Assembly (NCBI RefSeq): GCF_014706615.1
Contig: NZ_CP054877.1
Span: 968,765 to 1,032,764, forward strand
Origin: Candidatus Vesicomyosocius sp. SY067_SCS001
GTDB lineage: Bacteria; Pseudomonadota; Gammaproteobacteria; PS1; Pseudothioglobaceae
Length of the DNA: 64,000 nt
Reading direction: 5' to 3'
The stretch's first letter is position 1. Every line of letters starts with the position of its first letter. Of the stretch, positions 10,862 to 21,036 are shown piece after piece. The notes below the pieces were generated by a model. It was not told the DNA's origin and searched no databases. It saw only the letters and a program-made list of their open reading frames with translations. A program made the translations under genes and the position numbers.

Positions 10862-11899
10862 TTATCTACATTCCTTACTAAATGTATGCACATAATCAAC
10901 CAATACCTTTACATTTTCAGGATCAACATCAGGGGTAATGCCATGACCAAGATTAAAAATATAACCTGTATCTCCTTTAAATTGTGACAATACTTTTTGA
11001 ACTTCACGTTCAATTACTTCAGGTGTAGCATACAAAACAGCTGGATCAAGATTACCCTGAATAGCAACTTTATTACCCACTTCTTGTTGCACTTGATAAA
11101 GTTCTACTGTCCAATCTATACCTACTCCATCACATCCTGTATCAGCAATATGCGTTAAATACTTACCACCATTTTTACTAAATAACGTAATGGGAATATT
11201 TGGATGTTGGGCTTTAACACCTTTAACTATTTTTGCCATATAATATAATGAAAAATCTAAATAATTGTGTGCAGATAATACACCCCCCCAAGTGTCAAAA
11301 ACCATTACACTATCTACGCCTGATACGATCTGTTGATTAAGATAAGCAATCACACTTTGTGTCAACTTCATTAACAATAAGTGTAACGCTTCTGGATCAT
11401 TAAATAGCATTTTTTTAGTACTAGCAAAGACTCTACCTCCACCATCAATCATATAAGTCGCCAAAGTCCATGGACTGCCACTAAATCCAATCAAAGGTAT
11501 ACGATTATTCAATGATTTTTTAATGGTTGAAACCCCGTCGAAAACATAACTTAAATCGTTATTAAGGTCAGTAGATATTTTTTTAATATCTTTCAGATTT
11601 TTAATTGGATTTCTGAATTTTGGCCCTTCACCTTCCATAAAATACAAACCTAAACCCATTGCATCAGGAATCGTTAAAATATCTGAGAATAAAATAGCTG
11701 CATCTAAGTCAAATCGATCAATAGGCTGCATCGTAACCTCACAAGCCAACTCTGGTGATTTACATAACGTTAGAAAATCTCCAGCTTTTGCACGTGTTGC
11801 ACGATACTCTGGCAAATAACGCCCCGCTTGACGCATTATCCAAATAGGCGTACGTGAGGTGGGTTTTTTTAATAAGGCATTAATATAATCAAATGACAT
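10862..11899 (-). CDS. hemE: Uroporphyrinogen decarboxylase
   Basis: The 345-residue protein begins with [17 protein letters not shown], the HemE signature, and continues with [11 protein letters not shown] and [13 protein letters not shown]. It decarboxylates the four acetate side chains of uroporphyrinogen III to give coproporphyrinogen III in haem synthesis. It is the first gene of the minus-strand series running through trpA, accD, fkpB, ispH and pfkB, and is insulated from the upstream rpmE by a terminator. Confidence 0.98.
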   Translation of the reverse strand: MSFDYINALLKKPTSRTPIWIMRQAGRYLPEYRATRAKAGDFLTLCKSPELACEVTMQPIDRFDLDAAILFSDILTIPDAMGLGLYFMEGEGPKFRNPIKNLKDIKKISTDLNNDLSYVFDGVSTIKKSLNNRIPLIGFSGSPWTLATYMIDGGGRVFASTKKMLFNDPEALHLLLMKLTQSVIAYLNQQIVSGVDSVMVFDTWGGVLSAHNYLDFSLYYMAKIVKGVKAQHPNIPITLFSKNGGKYLTHIADTGCDGVGIDWTVELYQVQQEVGNKVAIQGNLDPAVLYATPEVIEREVQKVLSQFKGDTGYIFNLGHGITPDVDPENVKVLVDYVHTFSKECR

Positions 11900-11931
11900 A
11901 CGCTTTAAATATAAAAAAAGTAAACACTCAT

Positions 11932-11957
11932 AAAAAAGGCCACTCTCGTGGCTTTTT
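11932..11957 (-). terminator. Rho-independent terminator of rpmE
   Basis: A GGCCAC/GTGGCT hairpin with a TCTC loop is flanked by six A on one side and five T on the other, so it can end transcription in either direction. It lies 17 bases past the rpmE stop and before hemE, which suits termination of rpmE and separates hemE from it. Confidence 0.85.
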
Positions 11958-11973
11958 ATTGACTTTTGTCTTC

Positions 11974-12186
11974 TTATCTTTTAAAACTAGCATAGCGTGA
12001 TTTAAATTTCTCAACACGTCCTGCACTATCCATAATTTTTTGCTTACCTGTATAAAAAGGATGACAACTAGAGCATACATCCAAATGCAACTCCTTCTTA
12101 TCAATAGTTGAACGAGTCTTAAAGGTATTGCCACATGAACAAATAACCTGAACGTCATTATAATTAGGATGAATGCTTGTTTTCAT
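11974..12186 (-). CDS. rpmE: 50S ribosomal protein L31
   Basis: The 70-residue protein begins [20 protein letters not shown] and carries the four-cysteine zinc-binding (C+) form (CSCG, then [13 protein letters not shown]). It is a peripheral large-subunit protein. It sits alone, with a strong terminator after it and the divergently unrelated P-ATPase gene ending just upstream. An overlapping frame at 11928-12158 is a shadow. Confidence 0.98.
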   Translation of the reverse strand: MKTSIHPNYNDVQVICSCGNTFKTRSTIDKKELHLDVCSSCHPFYTGKQKIMDSAGRVEKFKSRYASFKR

Positions 12187-12267
12187 ATTAATATTAACTA
12201 TTTTCTAAAATCGTAAAATTAATGGAGATTTATTATATACTGTTTGAAACTCATAAAAATACTATTT

Positions 12268-14673
12268 TTAATTGTTTCTTAGACGCGCTGCATTAACAAT
12301 CACAATTAATGAACTAATAGGCATAACAATAGCTGCAAATAATGGCGTAACCTTTGCCATCATAGCCAATGGTATCATAAAAGTATTATACAATAATGCA
12401 AAAATAATATTTTGTCTAATAATACTATTAGTATGCTTTGCCAAGTTAATCAGATCAATGATTGGGTTAATTGTAGGTTCTAAGATAATCAAGTCTGCAC
12501 TATTAACCGATACATCACTACCTGAACCAATAGCAATACTAACATCAGCCTGAACAAGAGCAGGAGCATCATTCACTCCATCACCTACCATAAGTACTAT
12601 ATGTCTTTGTTGTAATTGTTTTATATAATTAGCTTTATCTTTTGGTAAGGCTTGCGAAATTATATGTTCAATACCTAACTCTGAGGCAATCGATTGAGTC
12701 ACTATTTTACTATCACCACTTAATATACTAACTTGCTTGCCTATAGATCTAAGCTGATTAACAACCTTAGCAGCATCTAATTTAATCTTATCCTGTAAAA
12801 TAACAAACCCCAACACTTTAGATTCAGTGGCACACCAAATACAACTAGCGCCTTGTTCCTCTAATATAATAGATTTATTTAATAAATCAGTATTTACCTT
12901 ATGATGAATATCCACATAAGATAGATTACCAATTGTATACCGTTGTTGATCAATAATACCACTAACTCCTTGCCCATAGTCAGCGTAAAATCCACTAACT
13001 TCTAAATATTTACTAACAAAATCAATATCAACAATTGCCTTAGCTAATGGATGTTCAGAATACCTTTCAATACTTCTCATGATATTGATAAAACTTGTTT
13101 TATCAATCACAGTTTCAATGTGGCTAATACTAAATTTACCTCTAGTAAGAGTTCCAGTTTTATCAAAAACTACCCAATCCACTTTATCTAATACTTCCAA
13201 CGCATTGCTGTTTTTAATGAGTATTTTTTTTTTAATCGCTACACCACTTGCAACTGCAACACTCATTGGTGTAGCTAAACCAAATGCACAAGGACAAGTG
13301 ATAATTAGTACACTAGTAGCACTTAATAATGCCAAATCAAAATCATATGGATACCAATAAATAAAGGTCACTATTGCCAATAAGATTGTCATGACAACAA
13401 AATAAGGAATAATTTTATCAAGCATACAAATAATTGAGCTTTTATTATATTTAGTAGTTTCAACTAAACTCACAATTTGTCCCAAAGCTGAGTTCCTTAA
13501 AGTTTTAGTTACTTTGATTATCAAACTCCCACTAGCATTAATTGAACCAGCAAACACCTTATCACCAGATTGTTTTCTAATCAATAAAGACTCGCCTGTT
13601 AATAGTGACTCATCTACTTCACTATTGCCTGACAAAACAATTCCATCTACAGCTATGCGCCCTGCAGGTTTAATTAAGACAGTATCACTTATTTTAATTA
13701 AACTTACTGGGGTAATTTGTTCCTCACCTTTACTAATTACATAAGCAACCTTAGGTTGCAACTGCTGCAATGTACTAGAGGCTGATAAGGTAGATTTTTT
13801 AACCGAACTTTCAAGATAACGTCCAATTAAAATCACAAATATAAAATTAACCACTGTGTCAAAATATACTTCATTCTTAGCAGATAATCCAAACAACACA
13901 TATACAGAATAAAAATACGTACTTAAAGCACCGATACTAATTGGCACATCCATATTCATAAAATTATTTTTAAGTCCAAAATAAGCATTTTTAAGGAATG
14001 GCATACCCGCATAAAATAGAGTAGGAGTCGCTAATACAAAACTTAACCATTGAAAATAATGATGGTATTTACCGTCTGTTGCCCCTGTGTACAAAGCAAT
14101 TGAAATCCATAATAAATTCATCATCGTAAACGCACTAAAACCAATACGATAAAGTATCAATCGATTGATTTTATTAGCAATAGATTCAGCTACATCTTGT
14201 TCATATGGTATTGCTGAATATCCAAGGTCTGCTAATTTTTGCATAATTACAGACAACTGAATATCAGTATCAGTCCAACTAAGACGAATACGCTTATCAG
14301 TTAAATTAACTCGTACTAAAAGTACTCCATTAAGCGCATTAACCGCTCTCTCAATTAACCACACACAAGCAGCACAATGAATGGTATTGCTAATTAAAGT
14401 GATAGTTTTAATACCACTTTCATAAGAAGACTCTAAAAAAGGTTGCTGAAAAGCCGGTGCATCATAAAACTCTATTGGATATTCCAAATCAATTGCAGGT
14501 AATAATGAATTAGTTTTCTGATGATAAAAAGAGCTTAGGCCGCTTAGATAGATAGTTTTACATACACTTGCACAACCAAAACAACAAAAGTCTTGCTGTT
14601 TACCCTCAATTGGTACTCTAACTTGATTACGTATAATAACTTCTAATCCACAATGATAACAGGTATTACTCAT
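12268..14673 (-). CDS. ccoI: Copper-translocating P-type ATPase, CcoI/FixI type
   Basis: The 801-residue integral membrane protein has an N-terminal cysteine-rich metal-binding region (Cys5, Cys8, Cys30, Cys31, Cys34, Cys38), then an HMA domain with IHCAAC (Cys100, Cys103), eight expected membrane helices, TGES (359-362), the CPC ion-path motif (460-462), phosphorylated Asp504 in DKTGTLT, SEHPLAKA and GDGVNDAP. The N-terminal Cys cluster plus HMA domain is the CcoI/FixI arrangement, which exports or delivers copper for cbb3-type oxidase assembly (family knowledge). No ccoS or oxidase genes are adjacent. CopA-type detoxification is the alternative. Confidence 0.9.
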   Translation of the reverse strand: MSNTCYHCGLEVIIRNQVRVPIEGKQQDFCCFGCASVCKTIYLSGLSSFYHQKTNSLLPAIDLEYPIEFYDAPAFQQPFLESSYESGIKTITLISNTIHCAACVWLIERAVNALNGVLLVRVNLTDKRIRLSWTDTDIQLSVIMQKLADLGYSAIPYEQDVAESIANKINRLILYRIGFSAFTMMNLLWISIALYTGATDGKYHHYFQWLSFVLATPTLFYAGMPFLKNAYFGLKNNFMNMDVPISIGALSTYFYSVYVLFGLSAKNEVYFDTVVNFIFVILIGRYLESSVKKSTLSASSTLQQLQPKVAYVISKGEEQITPVSLIKISDTVLIKPAGRIAVDGIVLSGNSEVDESLLTGESLLIRKQSGDKVFAGSINASGSLIIKVTKTLRNSALGQIVSLVETTKYNKSSIICMLDKIIPYFVVMTILLAIVTFIYWYPYDFDLALLSATSVLIITCPCAFGLATPMSVAVASGVAIKKKILIKNSNALEVLDKVDWVVFDKTGTLTRGKFSISHIETVIDKTSFINIMRSIERYSEHPLAKAIVDIDFVSKYLEVSGFYADYGQGVSGIIDQQRYTIGNLSYVDIHHKVNTDLLNKSIILEEQGASCIWCATESKVLGFVILQDKIKLDAAKVVNQLRSIGKQVSILSGDSKIVTQSIASELGIEHIISQALPKDKANYIKQLQQRHIVLMVGDGVNDAPALVQADVSIAIGSGSDVSVNSADLIILEPTINPIIDLINLAKHTNSIIRQNIIFALLYNTFMIPLAMMAKVTPLFAAIVMPISSLIVIVNAARLRNN

Positions 14674-14883
14674 AGTAGTTGATTTTATTGTATTTATACC
14701 GTTAAACGTTTACAATATCAACCCAAACCTTTCATTAGCTTGATACAATTGATGCAATCCACAAAACAACAACTCTTTCACATAAAAACTCAGCAAATGA
14801 TAACTAACTACGCCTATTATTTCTCACATAATAATATACGTTCTATATTTTTCGACGTGTAAATCACATTTTGTACTTAGTCT

Positions 14884-15552
14884 ATGAATAAATTATCCAT
14901 ACAACTCGTACTACTTAATTTGTTATTCTTTAGCAATCAAAGCATCTCTGAACCTCCAGTTCATCTTTATAAACAATACTTAATTGGTACACCAAGAGCT
15001 TATTTACAAAAATCACACCCATTAGAAGATTGTTCTGATAAATACGAAAAAGGCACCATGTGTATGAAAAATCACTCATTAGCAGGTGAGAAAGCTGAAA
15101 TTGCTTTCCGGTTTTTAAATGACAAACTTGTTTCTATTGTGCTGATAATGACACTAACTGACGTGAGTAAAATTAAGAAAATATTTTATGTATTAAAAAC
15201 ACAATTTGATTTAGTCTTAATTGAAGATGGCTACAATAAATTAGATATTATTCAAATTAATGCCAGCACTTTTAATAAACATGAATTTACTAAAATAATC
15301 GCTGATTTTGAGAATGAAGCCTACCAAAAGCAAAATATTAAATACACTTTTATCAGTAAGGATGAATTTATTACACAATCACGTAAATCACGTAATTTTT
15401 CTGATATTTTTAAAAATGCACCCATGCGAATGCGCGCTGCAATTTATAGTATAGGTCGAAAAGATGAACAAGTGATTGGCACTATAAGTTTTATTGTGCC
15501 TGGAGTTACCCAATCTTATCTCGATCAAAATCCAATTGTAGAGGATTTTTAA
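14884..15552 (+). CDS. Predicted exported protein of unknown function
   Basis: I do not recognise this 222-residue protein. It begins with a Sec-type signal (MNKLSIQLVLLNLLFFSNQS, cleavage probably near residue 22), has two cysteines in the mature part (Cys50 and Cys60, ten apart, possibly a periplasmic disulfide), and is otherwise a mixed alpha/beta sequence with no membrane segment. It stops ten bases before glmU in the same direction, so they are probably co-transcribed. Length, codon usage and an intact frame in a reduced genome suggest it is a real, selected gene. Confidence 0.7.
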   Translation: MNKLSIQLVLLNLLFFSNQSISEPPVHLYKQYLIGTPRAYLQKSHPLEDCSDKYEKGTMCMKNHSLAGEKAEIAFRFLNDKLVSIVLIMTLTDVSKIKKIFYVLKTQFDLVLIEDGYNKLDIIQINASTFNKHEFTKIIADFENEAYQKQNIKYTFISKDEFITQSRKSRNFSDIFKNAPMRMRAAIYSIGRKDEQVIGTISFIVPGVTQSYLDQNPIVEDF

Positions 15553-15561
15553 GTTGTCATT

Positions 15562-16911
15562 ATGAATAATATTCACGCTATTATTCTAGCAGCAGGCAAA
15601 GGTACGCGCATGAATTCTACTAAACCAAAAGTCTTACAAATATTATCAAACAACACTTTATTGGAACATGTCCTGTCTCAAGTTAAAACCTTGTGTAATA
15701 AAATTCATATAGCTTACGGCTTTGAAGGCAAGCAAGTACAACAAAAAATTAATAATCCTAATATTAACTGGGTTAAACAAATTAAACAATTAGGTACTGG
15801 GCACGCCGTAGCACAAGTAATGCCGTATATTGAAAGTAATTCAATTTCACTCATACTATATGGTGATGTTCCACTAATTAAAAGATCCACATTATCCGAT
15901 TTAATCAATAAGACGCAACAAGATGACATTGCCTTATTATCTGTTATTTTAGACAACCCAACTGGGTATGGACGTATTATTCGTAATAATAAACAGATAC
16001 AAGCCATTGTTGAACAGAAAGATGCAAGTAATATGCAACTGAATATTAACGAAGTTAATACAGGAATCATGGCTGTAAATTCACAGTTATTAAAGCAATA
16101 TTTAAACGAAATTGACTCAAAAAATACCCAAGGTGAGCTTTATCTAACTGATATTATTGCTTGTGCGGTTGCTGATGAAAAAACTATTTCATCCATTATT
16201 AGCAAAAATAAATTTGAGGTATTAGGTGTAAATGACAAAGTACAACTAGCAGAATTAGAACGTCTTTTCCAGAAAGATCAAGCAACACAATTTATGCAAC
16301 AAGGGCTTGGCTTAAAAGATCCTGCTAGATTTGATTGCCGAGGTAACTTAACCTTTGGACAGAATTGCGAAATTGATATTAACACACTCATTGAAGGTGA
16401 AGTAGCACTTGGTAATAGCACTACAATTGAACCGAATTGTATTATAAAAAACACTATAATTGGTAATCATGTATCAATTTTTCCAAACTGCGTTATTGAA
16501 GATGCCGTTATTGGAGAAGGTGTCACTATCGGGCCATTTGTACATATTCGCCCACAAACCCATATCCAAACCCATGCTAAAATTGGTAATTTTGTTGAAA
16601 TTAAAAAATCAACAATTGGTAAAAACACCAAGATTTCCCATCTTAGCTATGTGGGTGATGCTACCATTGGCAAAAACGTTAATATTGGCGCAGGTGTTAT
16701 TACTTGCAATTTTGATGGTGTCAACAAACACCAAACTATGATTGCTGATGGTGCATTCATTGGTTCTGACTCTCAGCTAATTGCCCCCATCAAAATTGGT
16801 AAAAATGCCAAAATCGGTGCAGGCTCTACCATCACAAAATCAGTATCTGAAAATCAGTTAAGTTTAAGCCGTACTAAACAAAAAAACCTAAAATACAATT
16901 TTAAAAAATAA
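15562..16911 (+). CDS. glmU: Bifunctional N-acetylglucosamine-1-phosphate uridyltransferase / glucosamine-1-phosphate acetyltransferase
   Basis: The 449-residue protein has the N-terminal pyrophosphorylase motif LAAGKGTRMNSTKPK (residues 10-24) and the C-terminal left-handed beta-helix of hexapeptide repeats (from about residue 255, for example IGNHVSIFPNCVIEDAVIGE) with the acetyltransferase site (HLSYVGDATIG). It makes UDP-GlcNAc for peptidoglycan and lipid A. The length matches the family (about 456). glmS, often next, is absent; a 780-base gap follows. Confidence 0.98.
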   Translation: MNNIHAIILAAGKGTRMNSTKPKVLQILSNNTLLEHVLSQVKTLCNKIHIAYGFEGKQVQQKINNPNINWVKQIKQLGTGHAVAQVMPYIESNSISLILYGDVPLIKRSTLSDLINKTQQDDIALLSVILDNPTGYGRIIRNNKQIQAIVEQKDASNMQLNINEVNTGIMAVNSQLLKQYLNEIDSKNTQGELYLTDIIACAVADEKTISSIISKNKFEVLGVNDKVQLAELERLFQKDQATQFMQQGLGLKDPARFDCRGNLTFGQNCEIDINTLIEGEVALGNSTTIEPNCIIKNTIIGNHVSIFPNCVIEDAVIGEGVTIGPFVHIRPQTHIQTHAKIGNFVEIKKSTIGKNTKISHLSYVGDATIGKNVNIGAGVITCNFDGVNKHQTMIADGAFIGSDSQLIAPIKIGKNAKIGAGSTITKSVSENQLSLSRTKQKNLKYNFKK

Positions 16912-17692
16912 ATACACTTCCTTGAAATGTTTGATGATTAATGGTTTCTATTATTCTTCTGGAAACTAATTAGCGCCATAATACCAATTTGTCAATCTAC
17001 CAAAGGTAGTGATTATTTTAAGATTAGTAGAGAAGATATGCTGTCTTAGATATGTATATTTACACAATTGATAGCATTACACCTGCTATTCACAATATTA
17101 AAAATAAAATTTACTGTATTTACTCTACTTATCCACCTTTTTATTTAGTATTACTATAATACTATAAATCAATTTAAATTTACTTCCATTATAAAGTATT
17201 AACCAACTAAACATAACAGTAGTCTACCTAGTTATTATTTATACCATAACTACCTTATCGAGAAACATACATATTACTAATACACAATAAATTTTAGTGA
17301 AAATATCATGTTTAATAAAAAACAAATAAGAAAATATCTGCTTAATTATATGATTACTAATACAGTTAGTAACTTCACCAATTAAAAATTGGTGTTATGT
17401 TATACACATTAAAAAATACCTTATTTATGGAAAACATAGCGATACACCTTAAAAATATAAATACTTTCCAACTATAAAGTTATCCATGAAAGACTCATGA
17501 AAAATAATTATTATGATAATAAACACCTAGATTGATCTTTACACTACAATAACATCTCTGAAATAAATCTTCAGTAAAATAGTCTAATAATTTTAAATTA
17601 ATTTTTTGATACATAATATAGTATTTACAAAAAAAGATATAAATTAATCCTATTCAAAAGAATTTTCTTATAAATCTTTTAACTCATATTTA
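16912..17692. other. 781-base AT-rich gap with DnaA-box-like sites and a hairpin
   Basis: No gene is visible between glmU and the convergent trpB end. The gap holds one perfect TTATNCACA site (TTATACACA, 17400-17408) and near matches CTATTCACA (17086-17094), TTATCCACC (17129-17137) and TTATCCATG (17480-17488), all on the plus strand, plus a perfect 8-bp hairpin at 17376-17394. Such sites also arise by chance in AT-rich DNA, so a replication origin is only a possibility. Decayed coding sequence is the default explanation. Confidence 0.5.
17376..17394. repeat. Perfect inverted repeat (8-bp stem, 3-base loop)
   Basis: CACCAATT and AATTGGTG are separated by AAA. The hairpin lies about 465 bases past glmU and has no T-run directly after it, so it is not a standard terminator of that gene. 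It ends six bases before a perfect TTATACACA site. Confidence 0.5.
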
Positions 17693-18898
17693 TTAACATT
17701 CAATACCTTCAATTTGTGCAATAGTGTGAATATCCTTATCACCACGACCAGAAAGGTTAATAATAATATTTTTATTTTTACCTAATTTTTTTGCAAGCTT
17801 GATACCATAAGCCACAGCATGGGAAGATTCTAATGCTGGTAAAATACCCTCAATTTTAGTAAGTATATGAAATGCTTCTAATGCTTCTTCATCAGTAATC
17901 GACATATATTGTGCACGACCACTATCTTTTAAATACGCATGTTCAGGCCCAACTCCTGGATAGTCAAGACCTGCTGAAATTGAATGCCCCTCAATAATTT
18001 GCCCATTCTCATCTTCCATTAAATAAGTGCGATTACCATGTAATACACCAACACTACCTGCGCAAAGTGGGGCGGCATGTGCACTTGGGCCTTTTTCCAA
18101 TCCATATCCTGCTGCTTCAACACCATAAATCTCAACTGAAGCATTATCAATAAATGCATAGAATAAACCAATCGCATTAGAACCACCACCCACACAAGCC
18201 ACCAAAGCATCTGGTAAACCACCTACTTGATTATGAAATTGTAATTTTGCTTCTTTGCCAATAATACTTTGAAAATCTCGCACCATCATTGGATAAGGAT
18301 GTGGCCCTGCTACTGTACCAATAATATAAAACGTATTATCAATGTTCTTCACCCAATCACGCATCGCTTCATTAAGAGAGTCTTTAAGTGTTTTTGAACC
18401 TGAAGTAACTGGAATAACCTTAGCGCCTAATAACTTCATTCTAAATACATTCAGAGATTGTCGAGCTACATCCACCTCTCCCATATAAACCACACACTCC
18501 AAACCTAAACGCGCTGCAACAGTTGCCGTTGCTACCCCATGTTGACCAGCACCTGTTTCGGCAATAATACGTGTTTTCCCCATACGTTTAGCAAGTAATG
18601 CTTGGCCAATAGTATTATTAATTTTATGCGAACCTGTATGATTTAAATCTTCGCGTTTAAGATAGATTTGAGCTCCATCTAACTTCTTGCTTAAATTTTT
18701 CGCATAGTAAAGTGGTGTTTCACGACCAGCATAATGCTTTAAATCTTGCTCAAATTCACAAATAAATTTAGGATCATTTTTAAATCTAGTATAAGCATCT
18801 TTAAGTTCAAAAACAGCTGTAATAAGCGTTTCCGCAATAAAAATACCACCATACTTATCAAAATGACCATTATTATCTGGTAAATTATAATTACTCAT
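17693..18898 (-). CDS. trpB: Tryptophan synthase beta subunit
   Basis: The 401-residue PLP enzyme starts with the family pattern [12 protein letters not shown] and has the cofactor lysine in HTGSHKINN (Lys92) and the phosphate loop GGGSNAIG. It condenses indole, delivered from TrpA, with serine to give tryptophan. Its start overlaps the trpF stop by four bases, so the two are translationally coupled. trpA lies 7 kb away. Confidence 0.98.
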   Translation of the reverse strand: MSNYNLPDNNGHFDKYGGIFIAETLITAVFELKDAYTRFKNDPKFICEFEQDLKHYAGRETPLYYAKNLSKKLDGAQIYLKREDLNHTGSHKINNTIGQALLAKRMGKTRIIAETGAGQHGVATATVAARLGLECVVYMGEVDVARQSLNVFRMKLLGAKVIPVTSGSKTLKDSLNEAMRDWVKNIDNTFYIIGTVAGPHPYPMMVRDFQSIIGKEAKLQFHNQVGGLPDALVACVGGGSNAIGLFYAFIDNASVEIYGVEAAGYGLEKGPSAHAAPLCAGSVGVLHGNRTYLMEDENGQIIEGHSISAGLDYPGVGPEHAYLKDSGRAQYMSITDEEALEAFHILTKIEGILPALESSHAVAYGIKLAKKLGKNKNIIINLSGRGDKDIHTIAQIEGIEC

Positions 18899-19503
18899 AA
18901 GTTCGCTTTCTGAATAAATTGTTTAATCTTATTAATATCTTTAATTCCTTTTTCACTTTCAACGCCGCTTGACACATCAACCCCATAAGGATGTACTTGA
19001 TTAATAGCATTAGCTACCGTATTAGAATTAAGCCCGCCTGCTAAAATAATAGGTAGATTAATATCAACCTGGGCCAAACGCCAATCAAAATTTTCACCTG
19101 TACCACCATAAATATCTTTGTTGAACACATCTAACAATAAACCACTAGCCTGATGATACTCATCTGCCATCTTTTTGACATTAGTCTGTACATTCATATG
19201 AAGCGCCTTAATAAATGGTATGGCATATTGAGCACATTCATGTGCTGGCTCATCTCCATGAAATTGTAAAGTATCCAAAGGTACTTTACATAACACCTTA
19301 TCAATAAAATTAGAGTCAGAATTCACAAACAACCCCACACGATTCACAAATGGTGGCAATACATTAACAATATCAATCGCAGTTACAATATTCACATAAC
19401 GTGGGGATTTGTCATAAAACACCAAGCCAATTGCATCAATATCAAGCATGGTAGCTTGATTAGCATTATCTACACTGGTAAATCCACAAACCTTAATTCT
19501 CAT
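18895..19503 (-). CDS. trpF: Phosphoribosylanthranilate isomerase
   Basis: The 202-residue TIM-barrel protein begins [17 protein letters not shown] (KVCGFT, with the catalytic cysteine) and ends with [17 protein letters not shown] and [10 protein letters not shown] phosphate-binding loops, all typical of TrpF (about 205 residues). It converts phosphoribosylanthranilate to CdRP in tryptophan synthesis. It abuts the upstream 235-residue gene directly and overlaps trpB by four bases, so the group forms one operon. Confidence 0.97.
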   Translation of the reverse strand: MRIKVCGFTSVDNANQATMLDIDAIGLVFYDKSPRYVNIVTAIDIVNVLPPFVNRVGLFVNSDSNFIDKVLCKVPLDTLQFHGDEPAHECAQYAIPFIKALHMNVQTNVKKMADEYHQASGLLLDVFNKDIYGGTGENFDWRLAQVDINLPIILAGGLNSNTVANAINQVHPYGVDVSSGVESEKGIKDINKIKQFIQKANL

Positions 19504-20211
19504 CTACTTACCATCAACATCTAATTTTATCTTAATCTTATCTTTATCAATCCACCAATCATCAACTACTAATTGATCAATAGCACCTGAAAGTTTTTTC
19601 AAAAACACCTTTGGTTTGTCTAACTGTAAAGTTTTATACCATAAATCAAAAGTTGACTGATCAGTCACATTAGAATGCTTATCTGCAACAGATGCCATCA
19701 TCTGTGATGAGAAAAAAATTAAATCGTCATCCGCACCACAACGCATAGAAGTAATATAATGCGCTGTTGTAGCAGCTATAGCACAAGTATCTGTCTCTTT
19801 TGGCGATTCATCAACCAAATGTTGTAACATAGCAACGCTTAATTCTGGATTAATTGGAAAAGTAACACCCAACCACAACGCATGACCTAATGCCTTTAAA
19901 GCATTTGGTTCTTCGGATAAAAACATAACATCACAAGCCTCAACTGCTAATTCCCAAAGCTCATTATCCCTTGCAATGCCAAAGGCAATAAATGCTTTTT
20001 CCCAAGCATCTAAACTCTTATAACGCTCAACTTGAATTCTACCAATTTCTAATAAATTATTAATTTTCTCTTTAACAGGAGTGTCATCAGTTTGCAACTG
20101 AATTTTATTGTCAAAAAACTTAAGTCTAGACTTAAGTTGCTCCTCATTAGCGTATAAATCTTCACCATCTTCAGCATCAAAGATTTGCTGTTTATTTAAA
20201 TACTTTCCCAT
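19504..20211 (-). CDS. Conserved-looking cytoplasmic protein of unknown function
   Basis: I do not assign a function. The 235-residue acidic protein (MGKYLNKQQIFDAEDGEDLY) is alpha-helical in composition, has no signal or membrane segment and ends with DDWWIDKDKIKIKLDVDGK. I vaguely recognise this DWWID ending from unannotated proteins of sulfur-oxidising gammaproteobacteria but cannot name the family. The ATG at 20211 is preferred over one 15 codons upstream, because the longer form overlaps the preceding 60-codon gene and starts with an unlikely arginine-rich stretch. It abuts trpF, so it is probably co-transcribed with trpFB. Confidence 0.72.
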   Translation of the reverse strand: MGKYLNKQQIFDAEDGEDLYANEEQLKSRLKFFDNKIQLQTDDTPVKEKINNLLEIGRIQVERYKSLDAWEKAFIAFGIARDNELWELAVEACDVMFLSEEPNALKALGHALWLGVTFPINPELSVAMLQHLVDESPKETDTCAIAATTAHYITSMRCGADDDLIFFSSQMMASVADKHSNVTDQSTFDLWYKTLQLDKPKVFLKKLSGAIDQLVVDDWWIDKDKIKIKLDVDGK

Positions 20212-20222
20212 CCAGGTACTTC

Positions 20223-20405
20223 TTAATAAAAAGAGGCTTCTAAGCGATCTTCCCAATTATTGGGAACATCAATATAATCAGGTTTCACGTCCATCCTAAA
20301 AAACAGTTCATCAGATCTTTTAGACACCTTTCCTAAAACAACAACCAATTCCTCAAAATTCTCCACATGTGGATTAGAAATAATAACTTCGCTTAATAAT
20401 AACAT
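20223..20405 (-). CDS. Small conserved-looking protein of unknown function
   Basis: A 60-residue protein (MLLLSEVIISNPHVENFEEL at the start, ending VPNNWEDRLEASFY) is encoded 11 bases upstream of the 235-residue gene in the same direction. It has no signal or membrane segment. Its balanced amino-acid composition and position at the head of the trpFB operon argue for a real gene, but it is short and unrecognised. Confidence 0.55.
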   Translation of the reverse strand: MLLLSEVIISNPHVENFEELVVVLGKVSKRSDELFFRMDVKPDYIDVPNNWEDRLEASFY

Positions 20406-21036
20406 AATCTTTCAGAGAAAAAATTTAATATTTTACACTTGTATGACTTGATTTATATTAACCTAATTTACAAGTCTTTTAATATCAAGTAAATATGTTC
20501 ATCTTGCTCATAAACTCCGTATGCTATCTTTTTTTATCCTTCATTAATTAATGATATTATGTTATACCGCTAAAACCTATTTTTTGTTGACAATTACTAA
20601 TTTAGTAACCCTTATTAAAACTTTTAGCACTCTTATATCAATAATCATGCCATTGGCTCCTATAATTTCTTATAAATACTTTTTAAATAAAATCTAACAA
20701 CCTAATATCTCTTAATTTTTTTAGATATCTCACACTTCTAAATTAATGATATCTATGATATCTAGATTTTCTATACTTTCTGATTGCTCATTAATAGATT
20801 TTTATCCAATTCTTTAGAGAAAATATGTACTTCTCCATACAAGTTGTTAGATTTTAAAAAGTTTGTTTAATAAAACCTGTATCTTTGAAATATTCTTACT
20901 TTAATATATATTAGTAGTTTATATTACTGTAATAATTTAGAAAAAAAATTTTCTATTTCTGTTTTATTTCTATCTATTTGTTGAAAAAAATTGAATATCA
21001 AAACTCAATAATTAAATTGATAAGTGTTTTATTGCA
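20406..21036. other. 631-base AT-rich gap, no gene recognised
   Basis: All six frames are broken by stops. The gap must hold the promoter of the 60-codon/trpFB operon (minus strand) and the end of topA. I could not find a convincing protein remnant, RNA or terminator in it. It looks like decayed sequence. Confidence 0.5.

Noticed and set aside
11928..12158. 76-codon frame overlapping rpmE
   Set aside because: It is a shifted reading of the L31 gene and crosses its terminator.
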